A DNA stretch of 64,000 nt from Antedon mediterranea (lineage: Eukaryota > Echinodermata > Crinoidea > Comatulida > Antedonidae): the NCBI RefSeq assembly GCF_964355755.1, contig NC_092673.1:26229001-26293000 (forward strand). Reading direction: 5' to 3'. Shown here piece after piece: positions 13,462 through 27,718 of the stretch (its first letter is position 1; the number at the start of each line of letters is the position of its first letter). Below the pieces are notes generated by a model. It had not been told where the DNA came from. It was given only the letters and a program-made list of their open reading frames with translations, and searched no databases. The position numbers and the translations under genes were made by a program.

Positions 13462-13507
13462 TGTCTTTTTTACTGCTTGGCGTGGTTGCCCAGTTAACCT
13501 TGATTGG
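13462..13507 (-). CDS. TIA1: TIA1/TIAR-type protein, end of RRM1 and linker to RRM2
   Basis: A 46-nt exon has an acceptor (…atatcttttag) and a GTAAGT donor (13456-13461). It reads PIKVNWATTPSSKKD plus one base. (I/V)KVNWATTPSSQKKD is the near-invariant last β strand of RRM1 and the linker in TIA1/TIAR, so the identification is firm despite the small size. It starts in phase 0, so it accepts exon 58188-58286 and would equally accept the two phase-0 candidate exons at 47789 and 38999. It ends in phase 1 and the next exon supplies two bases (A|AC gives Asn). Confidence 0.95.
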
Positions 13508-13639
13508 CTAAAAGATATAAAATATTAACATATTTAAATAGACATGAAATTAAAAAGCAGACCACAAAAATGATTTTATTTTTTCAATTCGAAATTAGCA
13601 ATTAAATCTCCCATTACTGGATAGAACTATATCATGTTT

Positions 13640-13705
13640 AAGAGGTGTAGAAGAAATCCTTGTACTAGGTTAGGATTGAACCCTGTACTTTGGTATTGGA
13701 ATCAA
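13640..13705 (-). mobile_element. SINE relic (B-box part)
   Basis: On the minus strand CAGGGTTCAATCCTAACCTA, then GTAC, matches the B-box segment amplified at 35134-35373 (GGGGTTCAATCCTGACCTAG). The A-box side is not recognisable. It lies within 200 bp upstream of exon 13462-13507. Confidence 0.5.
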
Positions 13706-14399
13706 ATCATCATCAACAATAGAAACAAACCTTACAAAGAAAACGGTAATATAATGTAAGGTTAATTTTAAATATAAGACACGAGAGGACATTGAATGTA
13801 TTTTTTATAAGGCTTCCAAGAAAGCTTTGCAATTTTGATATTTCAGACATTAAATGACAAAAACACAGATATACAGTTGAATTAACATAGGAATTTAATA
13901 AACGTCATTACTCAAGAAGTAGAAGAGGTACATCCACGCATGATGACCGACGTGCGAAAAAAAGTACTTTATAAGGTCGGGTCGATCCCAGAAGGACGAA
14001 GCTACCGGTCTCCAAACATTAGCTTATAATTGGTCTAATACCCTTTAACACTTTTTGATCTCGCTAAGCTGTCCCTTGGGAGCACTGATCTTGTCAAAAC
14101 ATCTTGTGCTTGCCAAACATATCGCACACCTCTCTTGATCGAACATTAATTACTTTTTGAGCCAAAACCAATCATATTCTTTCCAGCAAGATATATTTAT
14201 ATTTTAATAATAATATTAGTCAAGCAGACATCACACTATGAAAACAAACCCATTCAAAGGTTATGAGTGAAAGTATCAAAAGTAGTAGTACACTAGATAT
14301 TTGTACTATTTTATATTACAATATCTGAATGATTATTTTTCTGAGAAATAGTTATCTTCTAAATTACATTTTTATCAAATGAGGTTTATCACAGACCAC

Positions 14400-14640
14400 C
14401 TAACCAAATAAAGTGAGTCACAAAATCTTTATGCAAATTAATGAGTTAGGTCACATGCTGCCATTAACCATACGTTGTATGACCCAAAGATATAATCGAG
14501 TTCATCATATTTTGTAACTCTTTTGAAACGGCTCGTTGTCGAGTATGAAATAGATCCCAGATTATTTTCAAGATGATAATGTCTGTTTGGCTTAGCGTAT
14601 ATTATCGCTGCAATAATTTGTAAGAGGAAAGACAAGCTTT
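14400..14640. promoter_or_regulatory. Candidate conserved non-coding element with octamer-like site
   Basis: TTTATGCAAATTAATGAG holds a perfect POU octamer (ATGCAAAT) running into TAAT. The following 200 bases have balanced composition. A 65-codon minus-strand ORF over it shows no recognisable protein and is taken as chance. Confidence 0.25.
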
Positions 14641-16179
14641 GCTAACAAGCAGACGTAATTATTTTTTATCATCTTTAGTTTTTTTTAAAGGCTTTGCGAT
14701 CAACAAATAACATTCAATTCCAATTTATATTCGGGCTATTACTCTGTAATCATTAACGCCTCTGGAAGATTTATAAACTTATCGGGATGTACCATTATCA
14801 TGTAAACCCATGAATAATCCTAATGAAATGTTTTTTAACACAACAACCTACTGTACTCTCAAAAGAACCAGTGGTGTATTAACGAAAATATTAAATGCAT
14901 TTCATAATAAAAAAAACCAACTTGAATTTTACTATATCTGAACATAGTTGAGATCAATAATTGAATGAACAAAATGCATATTGTAAGAAGTACAACCTTT
15001 TAACTAAAATGCATTATGTAAACAGATATTCAATTTTCTAATCTACAAACACACTCGGAATGCTAAAACCTTACATTTCAATAATAGCAGAATCTAATTT
15101 ATGCGATTCAAATAATATTATAATTGTGCATAGTACTATTATAATCGTTCAACTCTCCTAAAACACTGACCTACTAGAGAGAAACTTTTAGGATCAAACA
15201 AAGTTTGCCCTTGATACGGATGTCCTCTGAACGGGCCATAGTGACCCCATGTCACAATGGAGAGGCTCAATGTATAATGAAATTGACTTATTAGATTTTG
15301 TTAAGCCATCATTTTTCATACCAAGTTTATTGAATACTTAGCTCCTATGAGGCTAAAAAATTAGAACACATGGAAAAGGGCTTTATAAATAATGACAATT
15401 TATTGATAACCAAGCAGAGATGTGTCCTATGGACATGGCAATCATTTATATTATTGCAACAACTCTAATTTTGATAAACACACAAGTAATTGGAATGTAG
15501 CTCTAAAGAACCAACCTACACGACACATCAAAGAAATAAGTGCGGACGCACTATCAAAGAAAAGTATAAAAACTGTGTATTGACCGACTTCTGAATTAAT
15601 ATTCTTTGGAAAGTAAAGTAAAACTAGAAAAAGTCTCCGTTATTACTGTTTATAGTGTAATTCTTGCTCAATTTCTGTCTTATCAACTAGCAAATTAATT
15701 TGATCTTTCTTATGAGCTCTTCAATCTTATTTCTAATAAATCTAAAGTCTACCCTTTCTTGATCGAAAAATAATGACTGATACTTTGTATGTTTTGAAGT
15801 AGGGGCCTATATGATACCAGAAAATAAATAAGGAGGGTAAATAAAGGAATGGTTAAATCGTCCAAATACAGTTCCAATTATAGACAGATTAATATTTTGT
15901 ATCATTTTCGTTTCAACAACAGGAAATTCACCTATTATCTCAGTCTTCTCTTTTTTTTTAATTGAATGTTTTTGTAATGTAGATTTGATTGGCAACAATA
16001 CAATAAGAATGTGTTTGAGTCATAATAAATGAATTCAATTTAAAGACACGTTCCCTACGTTTTTTAGATCTATTTTAAGATCACAAACTATATTTAATGT
16101 AAAAATAATACTATATGGTCCTATTGTGATAACTTTTTTCGTCTTTAAATGGTTAAATATGCGAAAAATAAGTCGATTC

Positions 16180-16540
16180 TAATAATTATAGCGGCCCGCT
16201 ATAAATCCCAAAAAGCATTGCGCGCGGATTGATATTTCTGTTTTTCTTCTGTAATTCACCCACTTTTCGATCGATCGTGAGGACAAAACAAATGGAAACC
16301 TCATAACTTTTCAGCGAAAATACCGGGTTTTCCCCAATTTGTATCAACGGAGTCTGACAAAAATAGACAGACAATTAATGCAGCAACTATACAACGTTAG
16401 GCTAGGTATATAGCTAGCGTACGATATTCGTACGTTACCGATGTTTACCAGCTAGGCCTACAAAACTAAGCCTAGCTAGGCTAGGCCTAAAGACCGTCCA
16501 CGAGAGGTCAGTCGCCGCGAGCTACTTTAGGTAGTGCATT
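16180..16540. promoter_or_regulatory. CpG-rich island, possible promoter
   Basis: GCGGCCCGC, TTGCGCGCGG, CGATCGATCG, CGTACGATATTCGTACG and CAGTCGCCGCGAGC are clustered here, against very few CpG in flanking DNA. It lies 2.7 kb upstream, in the minus direction, of exon 13462-13507, so it could drive a short transcript of the host gene or an unannotated non-coding RNA. It also contains TAGGCCTAG words shared with the repeat at 53829-54121, so it could equally be part of a mobile element. Confidence 0.3.
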
Positions 16541-17194
16541 GTTTCTCACTTTTTATCCTAATTTACCATAAAACGTACATTTTAGACAACGAATGACCTG
16601 GTTTAATGTTTTTAAAGTAATATATATGTATTATTTTTACAAAACGTCACAAATTGTAGGGAAGGTGTCTTTAAATAAAAATTAAAAGGCAGTTTCCTAC
16701 AATTTGTTCAGCAAAAAAAAATCTTTATATAGAAATCTTGAATACAGACTAATAAATTGAGAAAAAAAATTTGTTATAATAGTAAATTTTTAAAGTGGTT
16801 GATGAACCACAACCAAATTAATAGGTTTAACCTAAATTGCATAGGTATTATTACATTTAAACAAGTAAAAATGAATTATTTATTTAAAAAATAACAAAGA
16901 ATAGATTGGCATGGTTTCAATAAATAAAGTATTGCAAGGAAGACAAATTGATGAAGATGATGAATATGTTAATTGAGTCAAGTAGTGTTATTAGATGGTG
17001 ATTAACCTTTTCTATAATAAATGTGCTACAGGCAGTATGAAAGGTAACAGCAATTGCCTATTTATAGGTTTATATTCCAAGCAATCTGCCATGTAAAACA
17101 ACTTTCAACCCAAATACAATCAATTTGCACTTGATACATACATTTTTAAAACAGTGACAATGAGAATGATTGGACTATTTAAACTTATAGAACC

Positions 17195-17400
17195 TCTATT
17201 AAGGAGGTATTGGTTGACCATAGTGTTGAACATAGATTTTGCCTCATTCTTTAAATAGGAAAGTGTCTCCTATGAAGGAATTTTACTGTATTGTACAAAG
17301 TATATCCCAATGACTCTGGTATGAGCAAAAGGACTTTCACAGAAAAATGTCCCCTAAATCAGAGTGTCCCACTGTATTCTAAATTCTGAGTTTTACTGTA
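17195..17400. repeat. Dispersed repeat relic, same vocabulary
   Basis: AACCTCTATTAAGGAGGTAT and later AATGTCCCCTAAATCAGAGT, then GTCCCACTGTATT, resemble the two inverted ends of the element type at 10880-11100. Confidence 0.4.
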
Positions 17401-20400
17401 TTGTATTAAAGTATCCCAATGAGTATACTGTGGGCAAAGGGACTTTTAATGAGTTCATATTCTAAGTTATAATATTTGTCTAAAGTACTTTGAAATTTAT
17501 ATACAGTATCAAGCAGATTTATACATTTCTATTATGATTCTCTTCGACATAAATGCTGGTATGAATTAGTAAAATAGTAACCATCGATAAAATTCTTTTA
17601 ATTTCAAATAATCTCAAACCACCTGTTGCTCCAGTACATTTCAGTACAGTTGGGCAGTCTGTCCTACTATTTGTTGGATCATATTCAAATATATTTTATA
17701 TAATTTAATTATTAGCCTTATTGAAATCAACTAAAATATTTGTGATTGAGGTTACGAAAGATGACATACATTTTAGATTTATAAGATATAGAAGAGCGCA
17801 TTGATGAACTTTCTTTATATCGAACAAAGTGGTAAATTTATTTCCAAATCACAATCTACCTATTTTACTTGCTTTCTTAATAAGAAAAAAGTTTCACATC
17901 GTATGAACTTTTATTACATTAAATATTATTTCTTTCCTAATCGTATTTAAGTCATGGTAATATAGTATGGTCAAATTTAAAGTGTTCGGCATAGTTAACC
18001 TACAATAAAGATTTAAATGATAGATTCAAAAAAGATTTTAATATATATATATGCTGTAAAATGATTGAATCTGCCGACGGAAAATGATCCAAAAACGTAC
18101 TTGTAATGAAATATATTGAAGACAATTTAATCTTACGTAGCTGTTACAATTTGATTCTTCTTCTTTATTATCCTCTACAACTGCAGATTGAATTTGATGA
18201 TCATCGTAAAATCATAAATATATCATAACTGACATGTATTATTATCACAATAATCTGAAACTCAACTGCTACTAAACCAGGCCACTTTGCAGTTATTTGA
18301 CGACGTTCTACGGGCCATAAGGTAAAACCATTTTTTATTAAGAACATTTTAAACACAATAGCTCCAGAAGCAAAGGAAGAGAATAATAATGATAATAATA
18401 AATAATCGATGGTTAAAATTTAGTCGTTTTCGAGTATTGAACATTTTGCCATTATCTAGTCATGTTAGTAATAAATGAGAGGATTGAATATTTTTCATCA
18501 AATAAATAAACTGATGACATATTCTCATCAGACAAATCCGCGAGGATTTCTATTAATCGTAATTGACTTGTATTCATAGGATGTTTCTAGTATACAACGC
18601 CAAATATCAATTTGTACACTACAGTGCTTTCAACCAGAATGCTGTTAATTTTAGTATGAGCATGATTATATTCTTAATGATTTGAATAAATCTTAGGTGT
18701 TTGAAATAAAGTGCACACACACAACAAATGTATTCTCATAATATGTTGATAAATTATATTTACAAAAGTAGCGGGAATAAGTTATAAAATATTGTCAAAA
18801 TATTTAATCAATTTAATTTCTTGATAGGAGTTGTATCAAAAAAGTAAAAAAAAAAATTAGAAAATTACTCAGTCAATATCATTGTTCTCGAGGATATAAA
18901 CTATTTACGATCCTCGCAGCGGTAGTCATGTGATGCAGTTTCAACCAATCACGCTCACGTATTTACATAGGCTATGTAATATCATACTTTGTTTAACCTA
19001 GTTGTGGACCTTTCAGTTAATGTAATAAATAATAATTACACTAGAATATTGGGCTTTTCTTTGGGACTAACCAATTTTAATATTATACTTTTCATTCATT
19101 CTGCTTTTATTCAATATTTCTCTTTGCAGTATATATAAAATAAAACTAAATTGCGAGAGATTTACATATTGGTACAAGCTTTCAAACATCAAAGTTCGAA
19201 AAACTGAAACATTTATAATAAATTATATGTCTTGCGTTATTTAAATACTACTTAAAATACAAAACTCATTTTTCAATTATTATCAAACTTTCTTTTTAAT
19301 CAAAATTATCATTATCCCCATGAATCAACACGAAACATAGGCAACACAAAAGGATTGTTACGGCTCGTTCTCGGCATGAATAGGCACTCGGGCGCGGAGA
19401 CAATAACCTCAAATAAAATCCCTTCCGCCACATTACCAGTAATAACTAGTTGCAAGCCATCAAGCCTGTTTCGTGTTATTTCTTATCGATTTAATCCATT
19501 AACAGATCAATATGATTCCCACACAATGCTTTGGATAGACAGAAACCCATGTATTGTTTCTGACCCTTTCTTCCTTTAAACCCTGGGAATTTACCCAGCT
19601 CTGCGTACGACCTCGTGTGAGGATGTGCCTCATGTCGATTGGCTGGGACGAGTGGTGAAAAGCAAACAAACTCATCATCGTCCTGTATTGATTTTGTCGA
19701 GTAGCCAACTGATTTATTTGTGAGAAAAGAAAGATTCTTAACAGATGTCTGACTAAGTTTTGTTTTATTTTCGAATTAAAGGTTGAGGCTGAAAAATCAA
19801 TTTACAAACAGCGACAAAACAGTTTTAATTAAAACTAATATTTCAGATGTTAAATTTTTTTTTATAATGCTTGTGTCAAATTCTAGTATAACCTAAAAAT
19901 ACACAATTTGTAATGATAAATTGACTATGAATTTTGTAAATTATTATTATTATTAAATATGAAAAACTTGATATATTCAAATTTTTCATGTTTAAAGAGA
20001 GATTAAAACTGAAAGATTGCCTTTATGGCAATCCATTCAAATTAGATAAGTGGAAACAAAAAATGTTTGGTACTATTAGGTAAATATTAAGAAGCTAGCC
20101 TAATGGTCCGTATATGTCTGCAGACGCAACACACAGCTAACGTGTAGGAATCACCAAGCCGTAACAAAAGTCAACTCAAATTTAAATACAAAACGAGTAA
20201 ATAACAGTATTTAAAACCGTTGTCTGTTGATAACATTACAAAAATGTATAGACAATAAGGCTTTTGTTCAATAATTTAAATTAAATAATAGTACTTCTAG
20301 AGGATTAAATATACTAAATAAATGCAAATTATCTTGTTGTGAACCATATAGTACAAATAAACAAGATGAAATGTTATATAGAAATATATAATATTTTGTA

Positions 20401-22321
20401 ATAAACAAAGACCTTTGAATAATGCTTAAGAAAATTCTCAAATTTAATATCTGAAAATAAAACAGAAAAGTAAATATTCATATCCATAATGAATATTATG
20501 ATATTAGATTGTCATAAAAGTGCACTTTTAGGAGCAAGTAATATCAGGCAAAAATATTCATATTTCTAATGGAAATTACTATAGTCATAAAGAAGAGAAT
20601 TTACGTTGTCATAGGTTGATTTTCATAACATTAGTTATTCATATTTAGGATGTCGAATATAGCCACCTCGGTAATGGTATGCAGTTTCATGATGCAGATC
20701 ACCGCAGAGGCTGCTGTGTTAGTATGCCTACCAGCTTTTAATGCAGTCAAATGACTATGCAACTTGGCTAATAAAGTACCATACATTCCTCTAGTGTGCA
20801 CTTGTCTAATATTATAAAAGCTACACTTCTTGTTTTTGCATAAAATGGCTTAATACTCTACTGCTATTTTATATTCAAGTATTTCCGTTAAATGCATTAT
20901 TTCAAGTTTAGTACATGGTAATGTGTAATGTCATGAAAACTAGACTTTTTGGTTGCATAAAATTGCTTAAATTCTGTTACTTTTTATGATTATAGATAAG
21001 TGGAAATGTTAAGATTTTTCTACTTCACTACATTTTCTTACTGCCATAACATACGATTTTGTAAAGTTTTGAGTTAATAACTGCAATATACATTGTATAT
21101 GAATAACCTACAAATCTTGCTAAATATTGCATACACAGGTTAAAAGAGCAACAAAATTGTAATAAACACAGTAGAATACTTTGGATGGTCCATATATTTA
21201 TGTTTTATTATTAGTACTGAATCCCATTTTGAGTCTATCATACACCCTACTTTTATGTCTGACTTCACAAATAGGCAAATCTCCGGGTATAGTCCCAGTA
21301 CTGACTGTTGGTCTGGATGTAGGCCCCTCTCTAGCCAGTTCATTTAAGTGTTTACAAGAAATGCTTTTTAATCATTTTTTTCCCTACAAAATCAGCCCAA
21401 TTCTGTGTTCTAGTGGGGTGGGATTATAACAAAGGTAGTTTTTTTTCTTTAAATTTAAATGAATTAATTTGAATTTTGTGACTTATACTTAAAACTTCCT
21501 GTATAAATGACCTACTGTTGGTTTACTTCTTATTAAAGCCTCAAAATGTTGGTCAATCTATGTTTGGATGAATGAATACCACAATGCAATTATTGCAATT
21601 AACAAAGCATTGTCTTTGTTAAAATACAGACAATCTCTACTTTAACATAAAACGGTTAAACTCCCATCATTATATTCTACTTCATTTATCTGTAGTCTTT
21701 TCAAACTCGAATACGTTAATCTTAGTACACATGGTCAGTTACGATCACAAGCAATCCAAGATACTATCATTGCAACCAATCGACCCACCTGATTGCACCA
21801 GTGCACTGTAACTATAACCCACGAGGGATTTACAGACACGATTAACAAATCCTTCTGACTAAACCAGACTGTAAGCATATTACACGCGTCAGTTTAGGTG
21901 ACAAGTTGTGCTAAGCTTTTTAAATGCGATTGGTATTTAGATTAATATATACAGTAATGATGGTATTATCTTAGCGAAACATCTACAACCTCAGAATATT
22001 ATTCTTTAATTAAAGTGGAAATAAAATCTTATATTTCATTCAATGATTGCTTTAGTTATTATTATCATTAATCTTAATTATTATTGTCAATTATTGGTGT
22101 TGATTGAAACTGAAAACAAACTAGCATTGTGTAATTTGCACTTTGCAATGTTGTTTCATCATTACGCTATATTTAATCACTATTGGTATATGTAAAGAAA
22201 AAAAAAACGTAATATTAAACAGCGATAATTGAAGAGTACATAATATTATTCTTACAATTATTCTATTTATATCAATTTATTACTAAAATATAAACCAACC
22301 TGGTTTGAAAACCAACAAATG

Positions 22322-22368
22322 ATCAATAGCGGACGACGAGCAGCAGACGACGAATAGCAGACAACAAA
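22322..22368 (+). repeat. Cryptic GACGACGAGCAGCA-type repeat
   Basis: GCGGACGACGAGCAGCAGAC followed by GACGAATAGCAGACAAC is an imperfect trinucleotide-like repeat. Confidence 0.6.
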
Positions 22369-24839
22369 ATGTAGGCCAAGTAAAACTATCGCCTCATTTC
22401 ATTATTATTCATATTTGTTGCCCATGGTTACATAATAAAGATTGTGTTAAAACATGGTAGATACAAATTAGCAAATGAAGGACTCGCCATTAACCCGCAT
22501 AACCAAGTGAGCACAAAATGTATTCATGTTTATTCATGATGTAAAAATTGAACTGTATATCAAATGTATATCTGAATAATTAAAATGTCTATACTTAAAT
22601 CATAACCAGAACATGCACTCCAATTGTGCATTTCTCTCTAAAAAGGCGGTCATGTTTTTCACACGAAACTTATCTTCATGCAAGCGACAAACATCATGCG
22701 AATCGTAATTTAATTGCATAATATAAGTGTATGAATCCTAAACCAAATACATTTTTAAAATATAAAATAAAAATATATATGCAACGCAAATTTATTTTTA
22801 ACCAAAAAAAGGTTTTAGCACACACTATTAAATGTAGGACACTTAGCATTTAGATAAATTCAAAATGTTTCTTTCACCTGAATATATATTTTTTGTTTTT
22901 CCTAAGGGCAAACAATCAAAGGAATACGTGAATGCGTATATCGGAAAAATTAACCCGAATCCAAATAGTTAAAATAGAAACTGGTACAGAGTGTGTTGTT
23001 GGTAGTTGGGAAATTTGATATATCCTTAGACAAGCTGTTAGTGTGTATCATTGATACATAAAGCTTTTGTTGCGTCTCTTAAAATAAAATGCAAAAATGA
23101 AAAACGCAAGCTGCATAAGTTTACTACTAAAATATAATTTGAGAATGAACATTTATTTATAACACATATATCCAATGTGTCAAGGTTTGTAGTGAATTTC
23201 ATAGTTATGCATCTATCTCTACCTTTCAATTTATTAAAACAATTATGTATAATAAGCTCACACTAAAAAATTACGATTCAAATATAAGCACACTTGGAGG
23301 AATGGGCTTACTTCATGAAATCCAAACACAGTGAGTCAGCTTATAATTTATGCATGAAGTTTAATCCAAATATAGTGTAGGCGTATACACCAGGGTGGGT
23401 TTATATACCTCAGGCTACGCTTCTACCCACGTCAATAAGCTTACAGTATAGTGCAACTAATTGAGATCTAAACCCCACCCTTCAAAATTGGGTCAATTTT
23501 CTGGAACTATTTTATTTAATCTTCAACATAAAAACCAAATGCATCTGTGTTTAATTGCTATTAAAAACATTGATGTAGATTAGCATTTGAATACTGGTCA
23601 TAAACTTTATTTACACAAGCCATTACCTTGTTGACAGAAATGAATACTGCTTTATTAATACGTAATCTATGGCATCAAGCAATGCAATAATTACTGTTCT
23701 AAGAGAATATAGAATCTACAATACTATCTCTTTCTGTATTTTAACATTCCACAACATAATTGCGACAAATGATTGTAAAATATCAAACAGCACTGGTTTT
23801 GATCAACTAGTAATCCTGTTCCTACCATAACACCTTAAACCAATATAATACGCACACGTATATGTACGTATGCATGTTCATGTGCATACCCATGATAATA
23901 TGATCCCCAAACTATCCATAAAACCAGATGAAAACTTTTTTCGAACACCTTAATTTTACAATAATTAGGGGATGATATTATGGGTTATTTGCTCTTCCAG
24001 GCATTGTATATTATTTATATATATAAATATATTATTTATTTTCTGTTAATGTTATATTCTAAATAAATATGTTGAAATCAATCAGTAAATGTCAATTGAA
24101 AATTTAATATTGGATTTTTTATTTTTTTTAAATATAAAATAAATTTCTATATTGAAATTATGAAAATATATTCACAAATACGAAATAAAGATTTAAGCTA
24201 AGGACAAGACTGATTAGAAAAGGAAAGAATACATTAAAGGAGATTTTGATGATTACATACAAATCACTCCCAGAAGGGATAATTGTATATCACTTTATGA
24301 TAGAGAAATCCAAGTCAAATTCAGTTGTATTTGGTAATAACATTTGGGAAATAACCTACATCTAAATTGTAGGTCTAAATATAAACTAAAGCTCGCAAAC
24401 CTACTTTCAAATGAATACAGAATCTTTCCTTTGTGAAATTATCTATAGCCACATTATCTATAGCCATATTCAATATTCTACACACATTTAATCAACCAAA
24501 TTAACAGGTAACCAATATATATATTTTTTAAAATTAAATATAAACATTTAAATTATTGAAATCAAAATTTGTGGAATTGAGAGAGAAAACATAAATGATC
24601 GGAATGATGGTTAAACTATTTTTCATGCAACAACTGAAATGTTTTGATGATAGATAGTACAGAAAAACAGTGACAATTTATAGGCATTGAAGTCATTAGC
24701 ATAGTAGTAGGCGAATATGTATGTCTCTGATACAGAATTTGGATCATACAACTAACACTCATAGCTGCAGGATAACACCCATAAAAATAATGGATCTTGT
24801 TCTTGCTTTGTTCAAAAACTAGATTATATAATTCATTAG

Positions 24840-24875
24840 AAACTATTAAGGGGACACCTTCTGGACCCAAAATGA
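24840..24875 (+). repeat. Dispersed repeat relic, same vocabulary
   Basis: ACTATTAAGGGGACACCTTC, then TGGACCCAAAATG, aligns with ATTAAAGGAGACATTTTTGG, then GCCCAAA, at 10888. Confidence 0.45.
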
Positions 24876-26294
24876 TATCTTTGATAAGGTTGTTTCCTGA
24901 ATAGAGATTGGCCATAGTCTTAAAATATATATTGCCTCTTCGGGTTCATGGAAAATAAACCCTTTTAGGGATTTACCACAAATAAAATAAGGAATATCTC
25001 TACTGTAAATAAGATAAATTTGAAATACATTGTAATAAGTTAAATAACAGAAATACTCTTCAAAAGATCAGATCGTAAAGTGTTTGTTCTATTGTATTGG
25101 AATGGGTACTGCATTAACACATATTATATAAAACAATTGATTGCTTCCATTGATTAATCTCTGAAAGGATATGTGTAAAAGTATAACTTAAATCTATTGT
25201 GTGGCAAATTATTTAAGAACTGTGATAGTATGATTAATGCTATGACATGTACATGAACTAAGTAATAGTTACAGCTAGTAATTAATTAGTAATTAATAAT
25301 TAACTACAGTCTAATACAATTACAACTGTCTGTAGCCCCATAGGAAATAAGCTGTTTGATGGCCATTGTACTTCACTCTGCAATGCCACGTAGATTAATA
25401 CAGAATTAATAAGTAAGCCTACCACCGGTGAATTACGAATAACAATAAAGCTAATAAAATACATATTGCCAAACCATATAAGCAGTCAGTAATTTGAGTA
25501 TTATTGACGGTAATTTCCAATTTGCAAATGGTGTTGCTACTGAATTTTATGCTTGTAAATTTCAACAATACAATGCGAGGTTTTCATAATTATCATATAT
25601 ATTGTTATTTTTACATTTTACCTTCAAAAACATGTAGAAGGCACACAGTATGTTATTATTGCAATATTAAACAAAATGGCTACTATGAGTTTTCTATGAC
25701 TATAAATTTTAGATATATTTTCATAATACGGGACAATGCTAGCTATTTTGTAATCTGTATTTTATATTTAGTTTTTTCATACTAAGTGATGTAGTCAAAT
25801 AAATCAATGTTTTTTTTAAAACTTAAATTGAATGTTTATTTTACACAATTAAACGTGGTAAGAATGGTATTTAAAACAAATTTAATCTACGTCTTCATAA
25901 TTATTAATTTATTATTATAATAATTATTTAGAAATACTGGTTTTTTTTTTGCCCGATATTTTAAAAATTAAAAAACTAATAAAAAACACAAATATTTTAT
26001 TTCAAAACGTCCAGGAAACAAATTGAATATAACGATGCTACAAAGAGGGTGGTGGTTATAGGTCGTGTGCCATAGAAGGAAATTATTATTCAAAACTGAA
26101 ACCAGTTACTTTTTTTATGAGAAATAAAAGCTGTTTCATTATAAATATTTATTTAGGTGTTTGTATGGATTGCCAATAACAAACCTTATCATTATCCCAT
26201 CAGCTAAGTGGCATTATATTTTCACAGAACAAATAAGATGCTTTATGTAAACAAAATAATATGCGAAGTTCTTAAAAAGTTGTTTTATTTTGAG

Positions 26295-26363
26295 AACTAA
26301 TAGGATTTGAACCTAAACACCTAGATTAGTAGGCAAGAATCTTAACCATCAAACTATACCGCC
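26295..26363 (-). mobile_element. tRNA-derived SINE (tRNA-like part)
   Basis: On the minus strand GTATAGTTTGATGGTTAAGA serves as A-box region and AGGTTCAAATCC as B-box, 30-odd bases apart. No cloverleaf 3' acceptor or CCA is seen, so it is SINE rather than a tRNA gene. Confidence 0.7.
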
Positions 26364-27699
26364 GTTTCTCCAAGCTATGTGCGGTAACTTTTCCAAATTT
26401 AAAATGTTCTTTTAAGTTGTACAATTATATTGTACAAATACTGTATGTTGGTTTCTATATGGATTTCTGCATATTTACAGCTTGGAATTAATAAAAATAT
26501 ATTATATTCGCTAAGAATAATATTTATTGTAAAGAAGCAATTGTCAAACTAAAGTTTAGTGTTAATCTGATTGATTGTACACACATCAACCTAGCAAGTG
26601 TTTTGGACGTTTTTTCTTTAATCAGGGAGCATTTGCTTAGTAGGAGTAAAGACAACGCTGCGTCACCTTTTAGAAATCGTTCATGCATGTGATTGAACCG
26701 TATAAGCCTAGAATTCACAGCCTCAAGAAATAATGCCACTTTCCAGCAATGAATATTTACTGTTAAGTTACGGAGATGCAAATTACGCTAGAAAAGCTGC
26801 CACGACAACCGTGTGTAGTCAGCTATTGAGGAAAAGGGATAAAAAGCGATATACAGCATAATCCCTCGGATTCCAACATCGAAATCTTTTAAAAACGTTT
26901 GATTTCTAGAATCATTGTATACTACAAAGGACGAATAATCAGTTTGGATGCAAAGAGGAAATTAAAGCAAGTTTTGTATTTGAGAACTAGGTCAACGTAA
27001 TTGACGACACATTATTCCCTAAACCTTGTCAATGAATTTATATTAATGAAACATTGTGTAACAGTCTGAGAGGAAACCACTATACAATAGAAATAATTTT
27101 AACATTTCAACTATACAAATTTCGCGCCTTAATCTCGTACTGCTCAAGAGAGATGAGGAGTTAAGCATGCGCCAGTGATCTTAAACGATGATTGATTGAT
27201 TGGCGGTTCGACTGGATTAAGATAAATGTCTTCATTTACAAAATTAGCCATCAAAAAATGCATAAACCTAATTCTAGGAAAGTGCATTCCTTGAACATTT
27301 GTACCTATATCTACAATTTTTTGGCGAAAATTAAAATCTTTTTTTTTTTTTCAGAAAACGTGCAAATCACCATGCTCATATTGGCAAAAACCAATGTTCC
27401 TTTTCCGGAAGACAAAAAATATTTTTACTAGCTTAATACTATTTTAAAGATAGAAACATAGCAACTACCAAAAAACACATTAAATAACATTGACAAATTC
27501 AACGTACCATATTCAAGTCCAATTGATTTTTAGCTGTGATGAGATTCTACTGACATTTAACGGTAGATGTTTGCATATCATAAAAAAAAACAGTCACATT
27601 GTATATTACACTGTACAGTGTTTCTATTCACAATAAAATCAGATATTGTTTTACTACTTTATGTTATGTAAATTATACAGTTTAAAAAACCAATCAATG

Positions 27700-27718
27700 T
27701 AGCGATTATTAATCGCTA
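27700..27718. other. Perfect 19-bp palindrome
   Basis: TAGCGATTATTAATCGCTA is self-complementary around one central base. It contains back-to-back ATTA/TAAT core sites. Confidence 0.5.

Noticed and set aside
20659-20720. AG…GTTAGT-bounded plus-strand segment reading TSVMVCSFMMQITAEAAV
   Set aside because: Short, with a poor polypyrimidine tract and no partner exon. Too weak to list as a coding feature.
24616-24915. 99-codon minus-strand ORF
   Set aside because: It includes the translated dispersed repeat (ATTAAGGGGACACC) and has no splice sites or family resemblance.
25504-25785. 93-codon plus-strand ORF rich in Y, F, I, N
   Set aside because: Composition is exactly that of random AT-rich DNA.
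26295-26363. Possible functional tRNA gene
   Set aside because: A- and B-boxes are present, but the acceptor stem and anticodon arm do not fold convincingly, and related copies are dispersed. A SINE fits better.
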